DNA of 64,000 bases from assembly GCA_002205125.1 (NCBI GenBank), contig NIOE01000004.1:310001-374000 (forward strand), written 5' to 3'. A model generated the notes under the pieces. The model saw only the letters and a list, made by a program, of their open reading frames with translations. It ran no database searches and was not told where the DNA came from. Positions within the stretch are counted from its first letter, which is position 1. Each line of letters opens with the position of its first letter. Both the position numbers and the translations under genes were made by a program. Shown one piece after another: positions 27,762 to 38,330 of the stretch. Source of the DNA: Roseateles noduli. Lineage in GTDB: Bacteria > Pseudomonadota > Gammaproteobacteria > Burkholderiales > Burkholderiaceae_C.

Positions 27762-28367
27762 TCACTTCGCCGGCGCGATCCCCAGCAGGCCGTCGCGCGT
27801 GCTGCCGCGGACCTTGGGGCCGATCCAGACCTTCATCATCATCGGGAAGAAGCTCTCGCCCTGGATGGTGTCGCCGACCTTCTGGCCGTTGACGCTGAAC
27901 TCCGTCGTCTGCTTCGCCGGGTCGTAGTCGATCGTGACCAGGTCGCCCTTGAGCAGCTTGGCGCGGTTGCCGAAGACCACGCCCAGCTGCGAGGTCTGGA
28001 TGATGTTCTTCGAGAACTCCTCCGCCGCGTTCTGGCGGATGCGGTCCAGCATCGCGTTGGCCAGGTCGCGCGAGGACACGTCGCGCATCATGTAGAAGGT
28101 GATGCGCTTGGCGCCCTTCTCGGCGACCGCGGCTTCCATCGTCGTCTGCTTCTTCGGCAGGTAGAAGGCCACCGCCGTCGAGCGCGTCGACAGGATGCTC
28201 GACGTCGCCGCGCCGTTGAGCTGCAGCGTCTGGTTGTGCAGCAGCGCCGTGTCCTGGAACTTGAAGCCCTCGACCTCCACCTCCGCCGCGAAGGCGAACG
28301 AGGACATCGCGGCGAGGCCGATGAACAGGGCGTTCCGCACGGAGCGGATGAAGATGGAACGTTGCAT
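27762..28367 (-). CDS. Periplasmic chalcone-isomerase-like protein
   Basis: 201 residues from ATG 28367 with AGGAG 9 nt upstream. Signal peptide (ALFIGLAAMSSFAFA|AEVEV) followed by the chalcone isomerase-like fold found in bacteria (FQDTALLHNQTLQLNGAA, VAFYLPKKQTTMEAAVAEKG, DLVTIDYDPAKQTTEFSVNG, GPKVRGSTRDGLLG). The bacterial family binds fatty-acid-like ligands or has no known reaction. It faces the MetA-like gene across about 300 bp. Confidence 0.85.
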   Translation of the reverse strand: MQRSIFIRSVRNALFIGLAAMSSFAFAAEVEVEGFKFQDTALLHNQTLQLNGAATSSILSTRSTAVAFYLPKKQTTMEAAVAEKGAKRITFYMMRDVSSRDLANAMLDRIRQNAAEEFSKNIIQTSQLGVVFGNRAKLLKGDLVTIDYDPAKQTTEFSVNGQKVGDTIQGESFFPMMMKVWIGPKVRGSTRDGLLGIAPAK

Positions 28368-28665
28368 GGTGAAGTCTCCTCGCAGTGACGCGTCGTGTTG
28401 TGGGATTGAGCCGCGAGCCGACCCGATGCGGTGGCGGAAAAGTGGCGTGGCTCGTGGCGTCGCGAGTTCGGGCCGATGGTGACGGCGATCGCGTGGCGCG
28501 TTGCGGACCGGATTAAAGCGCGGCGGGGTGTGGCGCGTCAGCCCCGGAAACTGGGGCCGTGCCTCTAATCCGAGGCCCGATGTGACGAATGGCACAAGCC
28601 CTGGCCCCTTCCGCTGGCACGATGCGCTCCGATTCGAAATTCAGAAACATCCGGAGGAGATCCCC
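28368..28665. promoter_or_regulatory. Divergent intergenic region
   Basis: 298 bases between the chalcone-isomerase-like gene (minus) and the MetA-like gene (plus). No coding frame with a ribosome site was found. GGAGGAG at 28652-28658 serves the GTG start at 28666. No strong palindrome was recognised. Confidence 0.45.
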
Positions 28666-29694
28666 GTGTTCATCGACCTTTCGCGCGCGCGTCCGTCCGC
28701 GCTCGCCGCCGCCTTCGTCACGCTGTCTGTCGTCGCCGGCGCCGCGCACGCCACCGAGAACAGCCAGGTCCGCGCGCTGCTCGGCGCGCCGTCCTACGAG
28801 ATCTCGACGCCGCAGTTCCCCGGTGTCTACCTTCAGACCTGGTACCAGCACTATGAGGCCGACAAGCTGCGCGACGCCGACGGCAACACGCCCACGCGCT
28901 CGCTGACCATCCCCGGCGTCGGCGCGCTGCCGCTGACGGTGAACGGCTCGATCAAGGCCGACGTCTTCGTCCCGCGCCTGACCTGGGTCACCGAGAAGAT
29001 CGTGATGGACGGCCGGCTGGGCTTCTCCGCCGCGTTCCCGCTGGTCAAGCAGACCAACGACTTCACGCTGACGACGGTGCTGCCGGCCGGTCTGCCGGCC
29101 AACGCCGTGGCGCAGATCAACCAGCAGCTGTCCGCCGCCGGCGCCGCGCTGTCGGGCACGCGCAGCGGCATGGCCGATCCGGAACTGGCCGCCTACGTCG
29201 ACTGGCAGCAGGACGAATCGCGCGTCGCGCTGGGCGTCGCGTTCAACCCGCCGATGGGCTCGTACGACGCGAGCCGCGCGGTCAATCCGGGCGCGGGCAA
29301 GTACTGGACCTTCAAGCCGCTGCTGGTGGCCTCGCGCGTGTGGGAGAACGGCTTCGCCGTCGGCCTGCGCGCGACCTACTCGTTCAACACGCGCAACGAC
29401 GACACCGGCGTGCGCTCCGGCCAGTACCTGCATGCGGACTGGTCCGGCACCTACAACGTCAACGACCAGTGGAAGGTCGGCGTGCAGGGCTACGTGCTCA
29501 AGCAGTTCACCGCCGACAGCGGCGGCGCAGCCGGCGCCAACAAGGTCCAGGCGCTGTCGGCCGGCCCGCTGATCGCCTACCTGGCAGAGAGCGGCGAATG
29601 GGGTGTCGACTTCAAGGTGATGAAGGAGTTCTCGGTGCGCAACCGCCCCGAGGGCACCGTCACCTGGCTGCGCCTGAACTACCGGTTGAACTGA
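28666..29694 (+). CDS. Outer-membrane protein of the phenol MetA-type family
   Basis: 342 residues from GTG 28666 (GGAGGAG seven bases upstream). Signal peptide (SALAAAFVTLSVVAGAAHA|TENS), then a long series of amphipathic strands ending FSVRNRPEGTVTWLRLNYRLN, the pattern of PF13557-type beta-barrels (Phenol_MetA_deg/SphA-like) linked to uptake of hydrophobic aromatics. A strong terminator follows. Presence of ligJ in the window fits aromatic catabolism, but a direct link is not shown. Confidence 0.82.
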   Translation: MFIDLSRARPSALAAAFVTLSVVAGAAHATENSQVRALLGAPSYEISTPQFPGVYLQTWYQHYEADKLRDADGNTPTRSLTIPGVGALPLTVNGSIKADVFVPRLTWVTEKIVMDGRLGFSAAFPLVKQTNDFTLTTVLPAGLPANAVAQINQQLSAAGAALSGTRSGMADPELAAYVDWQQDESRVALGVAFNPPMGSYDASRAVNPGAGKYWTFKPLLVASRVWENGFAVGLRATYSFNTRNDDTGVRSGQYLHADWSGTYNVNDQWKVGVQGYVLKQFTADSGGAAGANKVQALSAGPLIAYLAESGEWGVDFKVMKEFSVRNRPEGTVTWLRLNYRLN

Positions 29695-29730
29695 TCCGTC
29701 GCGGCGCGTCGATGCCGCGATCGTGCGATG

Positions 29731-29757
29731 AAGGCAGCCGTGGGGCTGCCTTTTTTC
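29731..29757 (+). terminator. Rho-independent terminator after the MetA-like gene
   Basis: GGCAGCC (29733-29739), loop GTGG, GGCTGCC (29744-29750), then TTTTTT (29751-29756). It isolates the PPR genes downstream from read-through. Confidence 0.92.
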
Positions 29758-29766
29758 TTGGCGGAA

Positions 29767-29829
29767 GATCCGCGTGAACCGGGCTGCTTGCCGTGCGCAC
29801 TTGATCGACCCCTCGTGCAGGATCGTGAC
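29767..29829 (+). repeat. Conserved 63-bp leader, copy 1
   Basis: Starts GATCCGCGTGAACCGGGCTG and ends AGGATCGTGAC directly before the first PPR ATG. Nearly the same 63 bp precedes the other two PPR genes (31436-31498, 33000-33062). It marks the left end of the duplicated unit and supplies the AGGA ribosome site; promoter content is uncertain. Confidence 0.85.
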
Positions 29830-31437
29830 ATGTTCGCATTGAAGTCAGACGTTCGATTTACCGCAGTTGACACCGAATCCATCGATGCCGTACCGCGATG
29901 CGAAGCCGCATCGCTCGACACCGACGATTGGACGGAGGTGAAGCCTAAGCCGCGAGACAAGGCGTCACGTCCTGCCTGTGCCGTCGGGCCGGGGAGTCTA
30001 CGCAGGCCACAGGCAGCAGGCGTCCCGGGTGTGGGCAGGAGGATCGTTGCGTCTGCATCGGCAGATGGGTGTCGGCGCGCCCCGGCGAGGCGTGCCGGCA
30101 ACGGGTGGGTCGTCGATGCCTTCATCGCCGGGACCCGCAATGAGCTCGATGTGTTGAAGGTGACATGCAGCTGCATCTCGCGCTGCGGCGGCAACGTGGC
30201 CGCCGCTCGTGCCTGCGTCGACGAACTGAAGCGGGCCGTTCGAGAAGAGGTCAGCGCATCGGGCATGAGGCATCGCCAAGTCGCGCCGAATGTCGTGATC
30301 TACAGTGCCTTGATTTCAGCCTACGAGAAAGCGGGAGACCTGGTGGGCGCGCGCGCGGCGTTCGACGAGATGGAGCGCAAGGATCTCGCGCCGGATGTCG
30401 TGACCTACAGCGCCCTGATCTCGGCGTACGAGAAGGCGGGAGACCCGGTGGGCGCGCGCGCCGCGCTCGACGAGATGGAGCGCAAAGGCCTCGCGCCGGA
30501 TGTCGTGACTTACAACGCCCTGATCTCGGCGTATGAGAAGGCGGGAGACCCGGCGGGCGCGCGCGCCGTGTTCGACGAGATGGCGCCCAAAGGCCTTGCG
30601 CCGAATGTCGTGACCTACAGCGCCCTGATCTCGGCGTACGAGAAGGCGCGAGACCCGGCGGGCGCGCGCGCCGTGTTCGAGGAGATGGCGCCCAAAGGCC
30701 TCGCGCCGAATGTCGTGACCTACAACGCCCTGATCTCGGCCTATGAGAAGGCGGGAGACCCGGTCGGCGCGCGCGCCGTGTTCGACGCGATGGCGCCCAA
30801 AGGCCTTGCGCCGGATGTCGTGACCTACAGCGCCCTGATCTCGGCGTACGAGAAGGCGGGAGACCCGGCGGGCGCGCGCGCCGTGTTCGACGCGATGGCG
30901 CTCAATGGGCTCGCACCGGATGTCGTGACCTACGCCGCCCTGATCTTGGCGTACGAGAAGGCGGGAGACCCGGTGGGCGCGCGCGTCGTGTTCGACGCGA
31001 TGGCGACCAAAGGCCTCGCGGCGAATGCCGTGACCTACACCGCCCTGCTCTCGGCACACATCGCTGCCGGCGAGGAAGGCAAGGCGTTGGCGTTGCTCGA
31101 CGAAGCCGTCGGGCAGCAGGTCCTCGAGGCCTCGCTGGGCTACGACAAGAAGCGCAATGAACTGGATCTGCACGAGCGCGCCGTGTTCACCGCGCCCAAG
31201 GAGAAGGCGACAGGGGTCAGTGCCGACTTGGCACGGCTCATCTTCCGCCGTCTGCTCGGGCGTGGCCTCATCAACCGGAGAACGAGCTTCATCGTCGGCA
31301 GTCACGGCGACGACCAGGTCAGGGCGGCAATCCGGCAGTGCATGGTCGATCAAGGCTGGACGCCACGCCACCCGGCCGACCGGCATGGACGTCCCAACGT
31401 TGGCTGCTGGGTGGTCGAGGATCAGGTGATGGCTTGA
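29830..31437 (+). CDS. PPR-SMR protein, copy 1
   Basis: 535 residues. ATG 29830 was chosen because all three paralogs share MFALKS at this point behind the same leader. Residues 1-110 are a basic, Ser/Ala-rich unknown domain; 110-154 hold a degenerate PPR-like helix pair. Residues 155-399 are seven 35-residue P-type PPR motifs (VVTYxALISAYEKAGD, then a second helix and KGLAPx), and 400-434 is a degenerate eighth. Residues 443-535 resemble an SMR domain (LDLH 445-448, then FIVGSHG and RPNVGCWV), as in plant PPR-SMR proteins. Residue 5/35 pairs are SD, SD, NN, SN, ND, SD, AN; under the plant code this suggests 5'-GGCAUG. It should bind single-stranded RNA and may cleave it. Bacterial PPR proteins are rare. 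Confidence 0.9.
   Translation: MFALKSDVRFTAVDTESIDAVPRCEAASLDTDDWTEVKPKPRDKASRPACAVGPGSLRRPQAAGVPGVGRRIVASASADGCRRAPARRAGNGWVVDAFIAGTRNELDVLKVTCSCISRCGGNVAAARACVDELKRAVREEVSASGMRHRQVAPNVVIYSALISAYEKAGDLVGARAAFDEMERKDLAPDVVTYSALISAYEKAGDPVGARAALDEMERKGLAPDVVTYNALISAYEKAGDPAGARAVFDEMAPKGLAPNVVTYSALISAYEKARDPAGARAVFEEMAPKGLAPNVVTYNALISAYEKAGDPVGARAVFDAMAPKGLAPDVVTYSALISAYEKAGDPAGARAVFDAMALNGLAPDVVTYAALILAYEKAGDPVGARVVFDAMATKGLAANAVTYTALLSAHIAAGEEGKALALLDEAVGQQVLEASLGYDKKRNELDLHERAVFTAPKEKATGVSADLARLIFRRLLGRGLINRRTSFIVGSHGDDQVRAAIRQCMVDQGWTPRHPADRHGRPNVGCWVVEDQVMA
30292..31131 (+). repeat. 105-bp tandem repeat array (8 units) in PPR copy 1
   Basis: Seven near-identical 105-bp units (30292-31026) encode canonical PPR motifs; an eighth, divergent unit (31027-31131) caps the array. 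Unit starts are marked by GTCGTGACCTACA and ends by GGCCTCGCGCCG. Differences cluster at the codons for residues 5, 28-29 and 35. Confidence 0.93.
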
Positions 31438-31498
31438 TCCGCGTGAACCGGGCTGATGGACGTGCGCACTTGGTCGATCCCTCGTTCAGGATCGTGAC
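31436..31498 (+). repeat. Conserved 63-bp leader, copy 2
   Basis: Same leader as at 29767; its first bases overlap the TGA of PPR copy 1. Distance between leader starts is 1669 bp to copy 1 and 1564 bp to copy 3. The difference of 105 bp equals one PPR unit. Confidence 0.85.
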
Positions 31499-33001
31499 AT
31501 GTTCGCATTGAAGTCAGACGTTCGATTTACCGCAGTTGCCACCGAATCCATCGATGCCGCACCGCGATGCGAAGCCGCATCGCTCGACACCGACGACTGC
31601 ACGGGGGTGAGGCGCAAGCCGCAAGACAAGGCGTCACGTCCTGCTTGTACCGTCGGGCCGGGGAGTCTACGCAGGCCACAGGCAGCTGGCGTCCCGGGTG
31701 CGGGCAGGAGGATCGTTGCGTCTGCATCGGCAGATGGGTGTCGGCGCGCCCCAGCGAGGCGGGCCGGCAACATGTGGGTCGTCGATGCCTTCATCGCCGG
31801 AACCCGCAGTGAGCTCGATGTGTTGAAGGTGACATGCAGCTGCATCTCGCGCTGCGGCGGCAACGTGGCCGCCGCTCGTGCCTGCGTCGACGAACTGAAG
31901 CGGGCCGTTCGAGAAGAGGTCGGTGCATCGGGCATGAGGCATCGCCAAGTCGCGCCGAATGCCGTGACCTACAACGCCCTGATCTCGGCGTACGAGAAGG
32001 CGCGAGACCCGGCGGGCGCGCGCGCCGCGTTCGACGAGATGGCGCCCAAAGGCCTCGCGCCGGATGTCGTGACCTACAGCGCCCTGATCTCGGCGTACGA
32101 GAAGGCGGGAGACCCGGCGGGCGCGCGCGCGGCGTTCGACGAGATGGAGCGCAAAGGCCTCGCGCCGAATGTCGTGACCTACAGCGCCCTGATCTCGGCG
32201 TACGAGAAGGCGGGAGACCCGGTGGGCGCGCGCGCCGTGTTCGACGCGATGGCGCCCAAAGGCCTCGCGCCGAATGTCGTGACCTACAGCGCCCTGATCT
32301 CGGCGTACGAGAAGGCGGGAGACCCGGCGGGCGCGCGTGCCGCGTTCGACGCGATGGAGGCCAAAGGCCTCGCGCCGGATGTCGTCACCTACAGCGCCCT
32401 GATCTCGGCCTACGAGAAGGCGCGAGACCCGGTGGGTGCGCTCGCCGTGTTCGACGCGATGGCGCTCAAAGGCTTCGAGCCGGATGTCGTGACCTACAGC
32501 GCCCTGATCTCGGCCTACGAGAAGGCGCGAGACCCGGCGCGCGCGCGCGCCGTGTTCGACGCGATGGCGACCAAAGGCCTCGCGCCGGATGTCGCGACCT
32601 ACACCGCCCTGCTCTCGGCACACCTCGCTGCCGGCGAGGAAGGCAAGGCGTTGGCGTTGCTCGACGAAGCCGTCGGGCAGCAGGTCCTCGAGGCCTCGCT
32701 GGGCTACGACAAGAAGCGCAATGTGCTGGATCTGCACGAGCGCGCCGTGTTTACCGCGCCCAAGGAGAAGGCGACAGGGGTCAGTGCCGACTTGGCACGG
32801 CTCATCTTCCGCCGTCTGCTCGGGCGTAGCCTCATCAACCGGAGAACGAGCTTCATCGTCGGCAGTCACGGCGACGACCAGGTCAGGGAGGCGGTCCGGC
32901 AGTGCATGGTCGATCAAGGCTGGGCGCCACGTCACCCGACCGATCGGCATGGACGTCCCAACGTTGGCCGCTGGGTGGTCGAGGATCAGGTGATGGCTTG
33001 A
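31499..33001 (+). CDS. PPR-SMR protein, copy 2
   Basis: 500 residues, same plan as copy 1 with one repeat fewer. The N-terminal 154 residues are about 90 percent identical by eye. There are six canonical PPR motifs at 155-364, a degenerate one at 365-399, and the SMR-like domain at about 408-500 (LDLH, FIVGSHG, RPNVGRWV). Residue 5/35 pairs are ND, SN, SN, SD, SD, SD, suggesting 5'-UAAGGG. Repeat 5 has GFEPD instead of GLAPD and repeats 1, 5 and 6 read EKARD instead of EKAGD. No signal peptide or membrane helix. Target and role unknown; likely expressed from its own leader or by read-through from copy 1. Confidence 0.9.
   Translation: MFALKSDVRFTAVATESIDAAPRCEAASLDTDDCTGVRRKPQDKASRPACTVGPGSLRRPQAAGVPGAGRRIVASASADGCRRAPARRAGNMWVVDAFIAGTRSELDVLKVTCSCISRCGGNVAAARACVDELKRAVREEVGASGMRHRQVAPNAVTYNALISAYEKARDPAGARAAFDEMAPKGLAPDVVTYSALISAYEKAGDPAGARAAFDEMERKGLAPNVVTYSALISAYEKAGDPVGARAVFDAMAPKGLAPNVVTYSALISAYEKAGDPAGARAAFDAMEAKGLAPDVVTYSALISAYEKARDPVGALAVFDAMALKGFEPDVVTYSALISAYEKARDPARARAVFDAMATKGLAPDVATYTALLSAHLAAGEEGKALALLDEAVGQQVLEASLGYDKKRNVLDLHERAVFTAPKEKATGVSADLARLIFRRLLGRSLINRRTSFIVGSHGDDQVREAVRQCMVDQGWAPRHPTDRHGRPNVGRWVVEDQVMA
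31961..32695 (+). repeat. 105-bp tandem repeat array (7 units) in PPR copy 2
   Basis: Six canonical 105-bp units (31961-32590) and one degenerate capping unit (32591-32695). Sequence between units is as uniform as in copy 1, implying recent duplication or gene conversion. Confidence 0.93.
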
Positions 33002-33062
33002 TCCGCGTGAACCGGGCTGCCTGCCGTGCGCACTTGATCGACCCCTCGTTCAGGATCGTGAC
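33000..33062 (+). repeat. Conserved 63-bp leader, copy 3
   Basis: Third copy of the leader, overlapping the TGA of PPR copy 2 and ending at the ATG of copy 3. Confidence 0.85.
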
Positions 33063-34802
33063 ATGTTCGCATTGAAGTCAGGCGTTCGATTGACCGCAGT
33101 TGCCACCGAATCCATCGATGCCGCACCACGATGCGAAGCCGCATCGCTCGACACCGACGACTGGAAGGAGGTGAAGCGCAAGCCGCGAGACAAGGCGGCA
33201 CGTCCTGCCTGTACCGTCGGGCCGGGGAGTCTACGCAGGTCACAGGCAGCAGGCGCCCCGGGTGTGGGCAGGAAGATCGTTGCGTCTGCATCGGCAGATG
33301 AGTGTCGGCGCGGGACGGGTTCCCGGTCGGAGGTGTCGCGCTCCGGGAATGCGTCCCGATCGGCTGCGACATCCGCGCAGCCCGGCGCCCCAGCGAGGCG
33401 GGCCGGCAACGGGTGGGTCGTCGATGCCTTCATCGCCGGAACCCGCAATGAGCTCAATGTGTTGAAGGTGACATGCAGCTGCATCTCGCGCTGCGGCGGC
33501 AACGTGGCCGCCGCTCGTGCCTGCGTCGACGAACTGAAGCGGGCCGTTCGAGAAGAGGTCAGTGCATCGGGCATGAAGCATCGCCAAGTCGCGCCGGATG
33601 TCGTGATCTACAGTGCCTTGATCTCAGCCTACGAGAAGGCGGGAGACCCGGTGGGCGCGCGCGCCGCGTTCGACGAGATGGAGCCCAAAGGCCTCGCGCC
33701 GAATGTCGTGACCTACGGCGCCCTGATCTCGGCGTACGAGAAGGCGGGAGACCCGGCGGGCGCGCGTGCCGTGTTCGACGCGATGGAGGCCAAAGGCCTC
33801 GCGCCGAATGTCGTGACCTGCAACGCCCTGATCTCGGCGTACGAGAAGGCGGGAGACCCGGCGGGCGCGCGCGCCGTGTTCGACGCGATGGCGCCCAAAG
33901 GCCTTGTGCCGAACGTCGTGACCTACAGCGCCCTGATCTCGGCGTACGAGAAGGCGGGAGACCCGGCGGGCGCGCGTGCCGCGTTCGACGCGATGGAGGC
34001 CAAAGGCCTCGCGCCGGATGTCGTCACCCACAGCGCCCTGATCTCGGCGTACGAGAAGGCGGGGGACCCGGTGGGCGCGCGCGCCGCGTTCGACGAGATG
34101 GCGCGTAAAGGCCTTGCGCCGGATGTCGTGACCTACAGCGCCCTGATCTCGGCGTACGAGAAGGCGGGAGACCCGGCGGGCGCGCGCGCCGTGTTCGACG
34201 CGATGGAGACCAAAGGCCTCGCGCCGAATGTCGTGACCTACAACGCCCTGATCTCGGCATACGAGAAGGCGGGAGACCCGGCGGGCGGGCGCGCCGCGTT
34301 CGACGAGATGGCGACCAAAGGCCTCGCGCCGGATGTCGTGACCTACAACGCCCTGATCTCGGCATACATCGCTGCCGGCGAGGAGGGCAAGGCGTTGGCG
34401 TTGCTCGACGAAGCCGTCGGGCAGCAGGTCCTCGCGGCCTCGCTGGGCTACGACAAGAAGCGCAATGAGCTGGATCTGCACGAGCGCGCCGTGTTCACCG
34501 CGCCCAAGGAGAAGGCGACAGGGGTCAGTGCCGACTTGGCACGGCTCATCTTCCGCCGGCTGCTCGGGCGTGGCCTCATCAACCGGAGAACGAGCTTCAT
34601 CGTCGGCAGTCACGGCGACGACCAGGTCAGGGCGGCAATCCGGCAGTGCATGGTCGATCAAGGCTGGACGCCACGCCACCCGGCCGATCGGCATGGACGT
34701 CCCAACGTTGGCTGCTGGGTCACCGATGATCCGGCGTTGGCGGGAGCGTTCGGCGGCAAGGGCAGACCCTTCTCCGACCTCTGCCGCTCTCAGCGCTCGT
34801 AG
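33063..34802 (+). CDS. PPR-SMR protein, copy 3
   Basis: 579 residues. Compared with copies 1 and 2 it has a 25-residue insertion after SADECRR (about residues 84-108, Ser/Arg-rich). It has seven canonical PPR motifs at 180-424, a degenerate one at 425-459, and the SMR-like domain at about 468-560. The C-terminus diverges after RPNVGCWV, ending TDDPALAGAFGGKG and further residues instead of VEDQVMA. Residue 5/35 pairs are SN, GN, NN, SD, SD, SN, ND, suggesting 5'-A-N-CGGAU. Repeat 3 has VVTCN and repeat 5 VVTHS in place of VVTYx. The last 13 bases overlap the end of the VOC gene on the opposite strand. Confidence 0.9.
   Translation: MFALKSGVRLTAVATESIDAAPRCEAASLDTDDWKEVKRKPRDKAARPACTVGPGSLRRSQAAGAPGVGRKIVASASADECRRGTGSRSEVSRSGNASRSAATSAQPGAPARRAGNGWVVDAFIAGTRNELNVLKVTCSCISRCGGNVAAARACVDELKRAVREEVSASGMKHRQVAPDVVIYSALISAYEKAGDPVGARAAFDEMEPKGLAPNVVTYGALISAYEKAGDPAGARAVFDAMEAKGLAPNVVTCNALISAYEKAGDPAGARAVFDAMAPKGLVPNVVTYSALISAYEKAGDPAGARAAFDAMEAKGLAPDVVTHSALISAYEKAGDPVGARAAFDEMARKGLAPDVVTYSALISAYEKAGDPAGARAVFDAMETKGLAPNVVTYNALISAYEKAGDPAGGRAAFDEMATKGLAPDVVTYNALISAYIAAGEEGKALALLDEAVGQQVLAASLGYDKKRNELDLHERAVFTAPKEKATGVSADLARLIFRRLLGRGLINRRTSFIVGSHGDDQVRAAIRQCMVDQGWTPRHPADRHGRPNVGCWVTDDPALAGAFGGKGRPFSDLCRSQRS
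33600..34439 (+). repeat. 105-bp tandem repeat array (8 units) in PPR copy 3
   Basis: Seven canonical 105-bp units (33600-34334) plus a degenerate cap (34335-34439). The cap keeps NALISAY, closer to the canonical unit than the caps of copies 1 and 2 (TALLSAH). Confidence 0.93.
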
Positions 34803-35175
34803 AGCTCCAGCGGCAGCCCGTCCGGGTCCGCGAAGAAGGTGAAGCGCTTGCCGGTGAGTTCGTCGACGCGCACCGGCTCGACGGCGACGCCCTTGGCCTC
34901 GAGCTCGCGCTTGCCGGCCGCGACGTCGTCGACCTCGAAGGCCAGGTGGCGCAGCCCCTGCGCCTCCGGGTACGAGGGCCGCGGCGGCGCGTCGGGAAAG
35001 CTGAAGAGCTCGATCTGCCCGCCGTCGGGCAGGGCCAGGTCCAGCTTGTAGGAGCGTCGCGCCTCGCGGTAGGTCTCCGCGATCATGCGCAGGCCCAGGA
35101 CCTCGATGTAGAAGCGTCGCGAGCGCGCATAGTCGGCGCAGATGATCGCGGTGTGATGGATGCGCAGCAGCATGG

Positions 35176-35179
<4 letters not shown>
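34790..35179 (-). CDS. VOC-family protein (glyoxalase-like, YaeR-type)
   Basis: 129 residues. It begins MTMLLRIHHTAIICADYARS with the metal-ligand His of vicinal-oxygen-chelate proteins. It continues FYIEVLGLRMIAETY, GGQIELFSFPDAP, GLRHLAFEVDDV and FADPDGLPLELYE, keeping His/Glu ligand positions typical of the YaeR-like lyase group. Its ATG overlaps the stop of the sensor kinase gene (ATGA), so it is cotranslated with the kinase. Its 3' end overlaps PPR copy 3 by 13 bases. Substrate unknown. Confidence 0.87.
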
Positions 35180-37770
<2,591 letters not shown>

Positions 37771-37874
37771 GCGCGCTCCCGCGAGTCGGAGGATGCGGAA
37801 GTATCCGCCGAACCGAGGCAGCTCCGCGGCGCCGGACCTTGGCGCCCGCCGGTGCGCGGCGTCAGGGCGTGGCG

Positions 37875-38330
37875 TCAGTGCGCGCCGGCGCTCACCATCA
37901 CGTCGCGCGGTCCGGCGACGAAGCGGTACTCGGGCGAAGGCATCGGCGAGGCCCCGTCGTCCAGCGCGTAGACATGCAGGTGGACGGCCTCGCCGCCGGC
38001 CTCGAACTGGCAGTGGCCGCCCAAGCTCGTGCCCTTGGCCAGGCGGCGGTCCAGGTCGTCGTCGTCGTCGTGGACCTCGGCGTTCACCCAGACGTAGTCG
38101 AGGCCCTGCGCGCCGTGCTCCACGGCGGTCGACCGCACCGGCTGGCCGTGCAGCATCGGGCGCAGCAGCGCGACGCAACGGTCGTGCTGCGCGGTTTCGT
38201 AGGCGGTCATCGCCGGCTTGCGGCCGGTCGAATCCGATCCGCAGGCGCTCAGCAGCCCGCACAGGACCGCCACCGCGATCGCGGCGCGGACCGCGGTCGC
38301 AGGGCGCTGGATCGAACGAAGGTCAGTCAC
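37875..38330 (-). CDS. Small lipoprotein of unknown function
   Basis: 151 residues from GTG 38330 with AGGAG six bases upstream. Lipoprotein signal LCGLLSAC|GSDSTG. The mature part contains VWVNAEVHDDDDDLDRRLAKG and ends EYRFVAGPRDVMVSAGAH; Asp-rich and hydrophilic. No domain recognised. It is 104 bases upstream of the sensor kinase on the same strand and might be its sensor partner, which is speculation. Confidence 0.72.
   Translation of the reverse strand: MTDLRSIQRPATAVRAAIAVAVLCGLLSACGSDSTGRKPAMTAYETAQHDRCVALLRPMLHGQPVRSTAVEHGAQGLDYVWVNAEVHDDDDDLDRRLAKGTSLGGHCQFEAGGEAVHLHVYALDDGASPMPSPEYRFVAGPRDVMVSAGAH

Noticed and set aside
31667-32950. Repetitive minus-strand frames opposite the PPR genes (also 30316-31386 and 33624-34694)
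   Set aside because: Periodic only because the 105-bp repeat is a multiple of three in every frame; no leader, no ribosome site, and composition (RRVSRLLVRRDQGAVGHD) is a shadow pattern.
30292-34439. CRISPR-like or minisatellite arrays
   Set aside because: The 105-bp periodicity is in frame and encodes 35-residue PPR motifs; there are no spacers.
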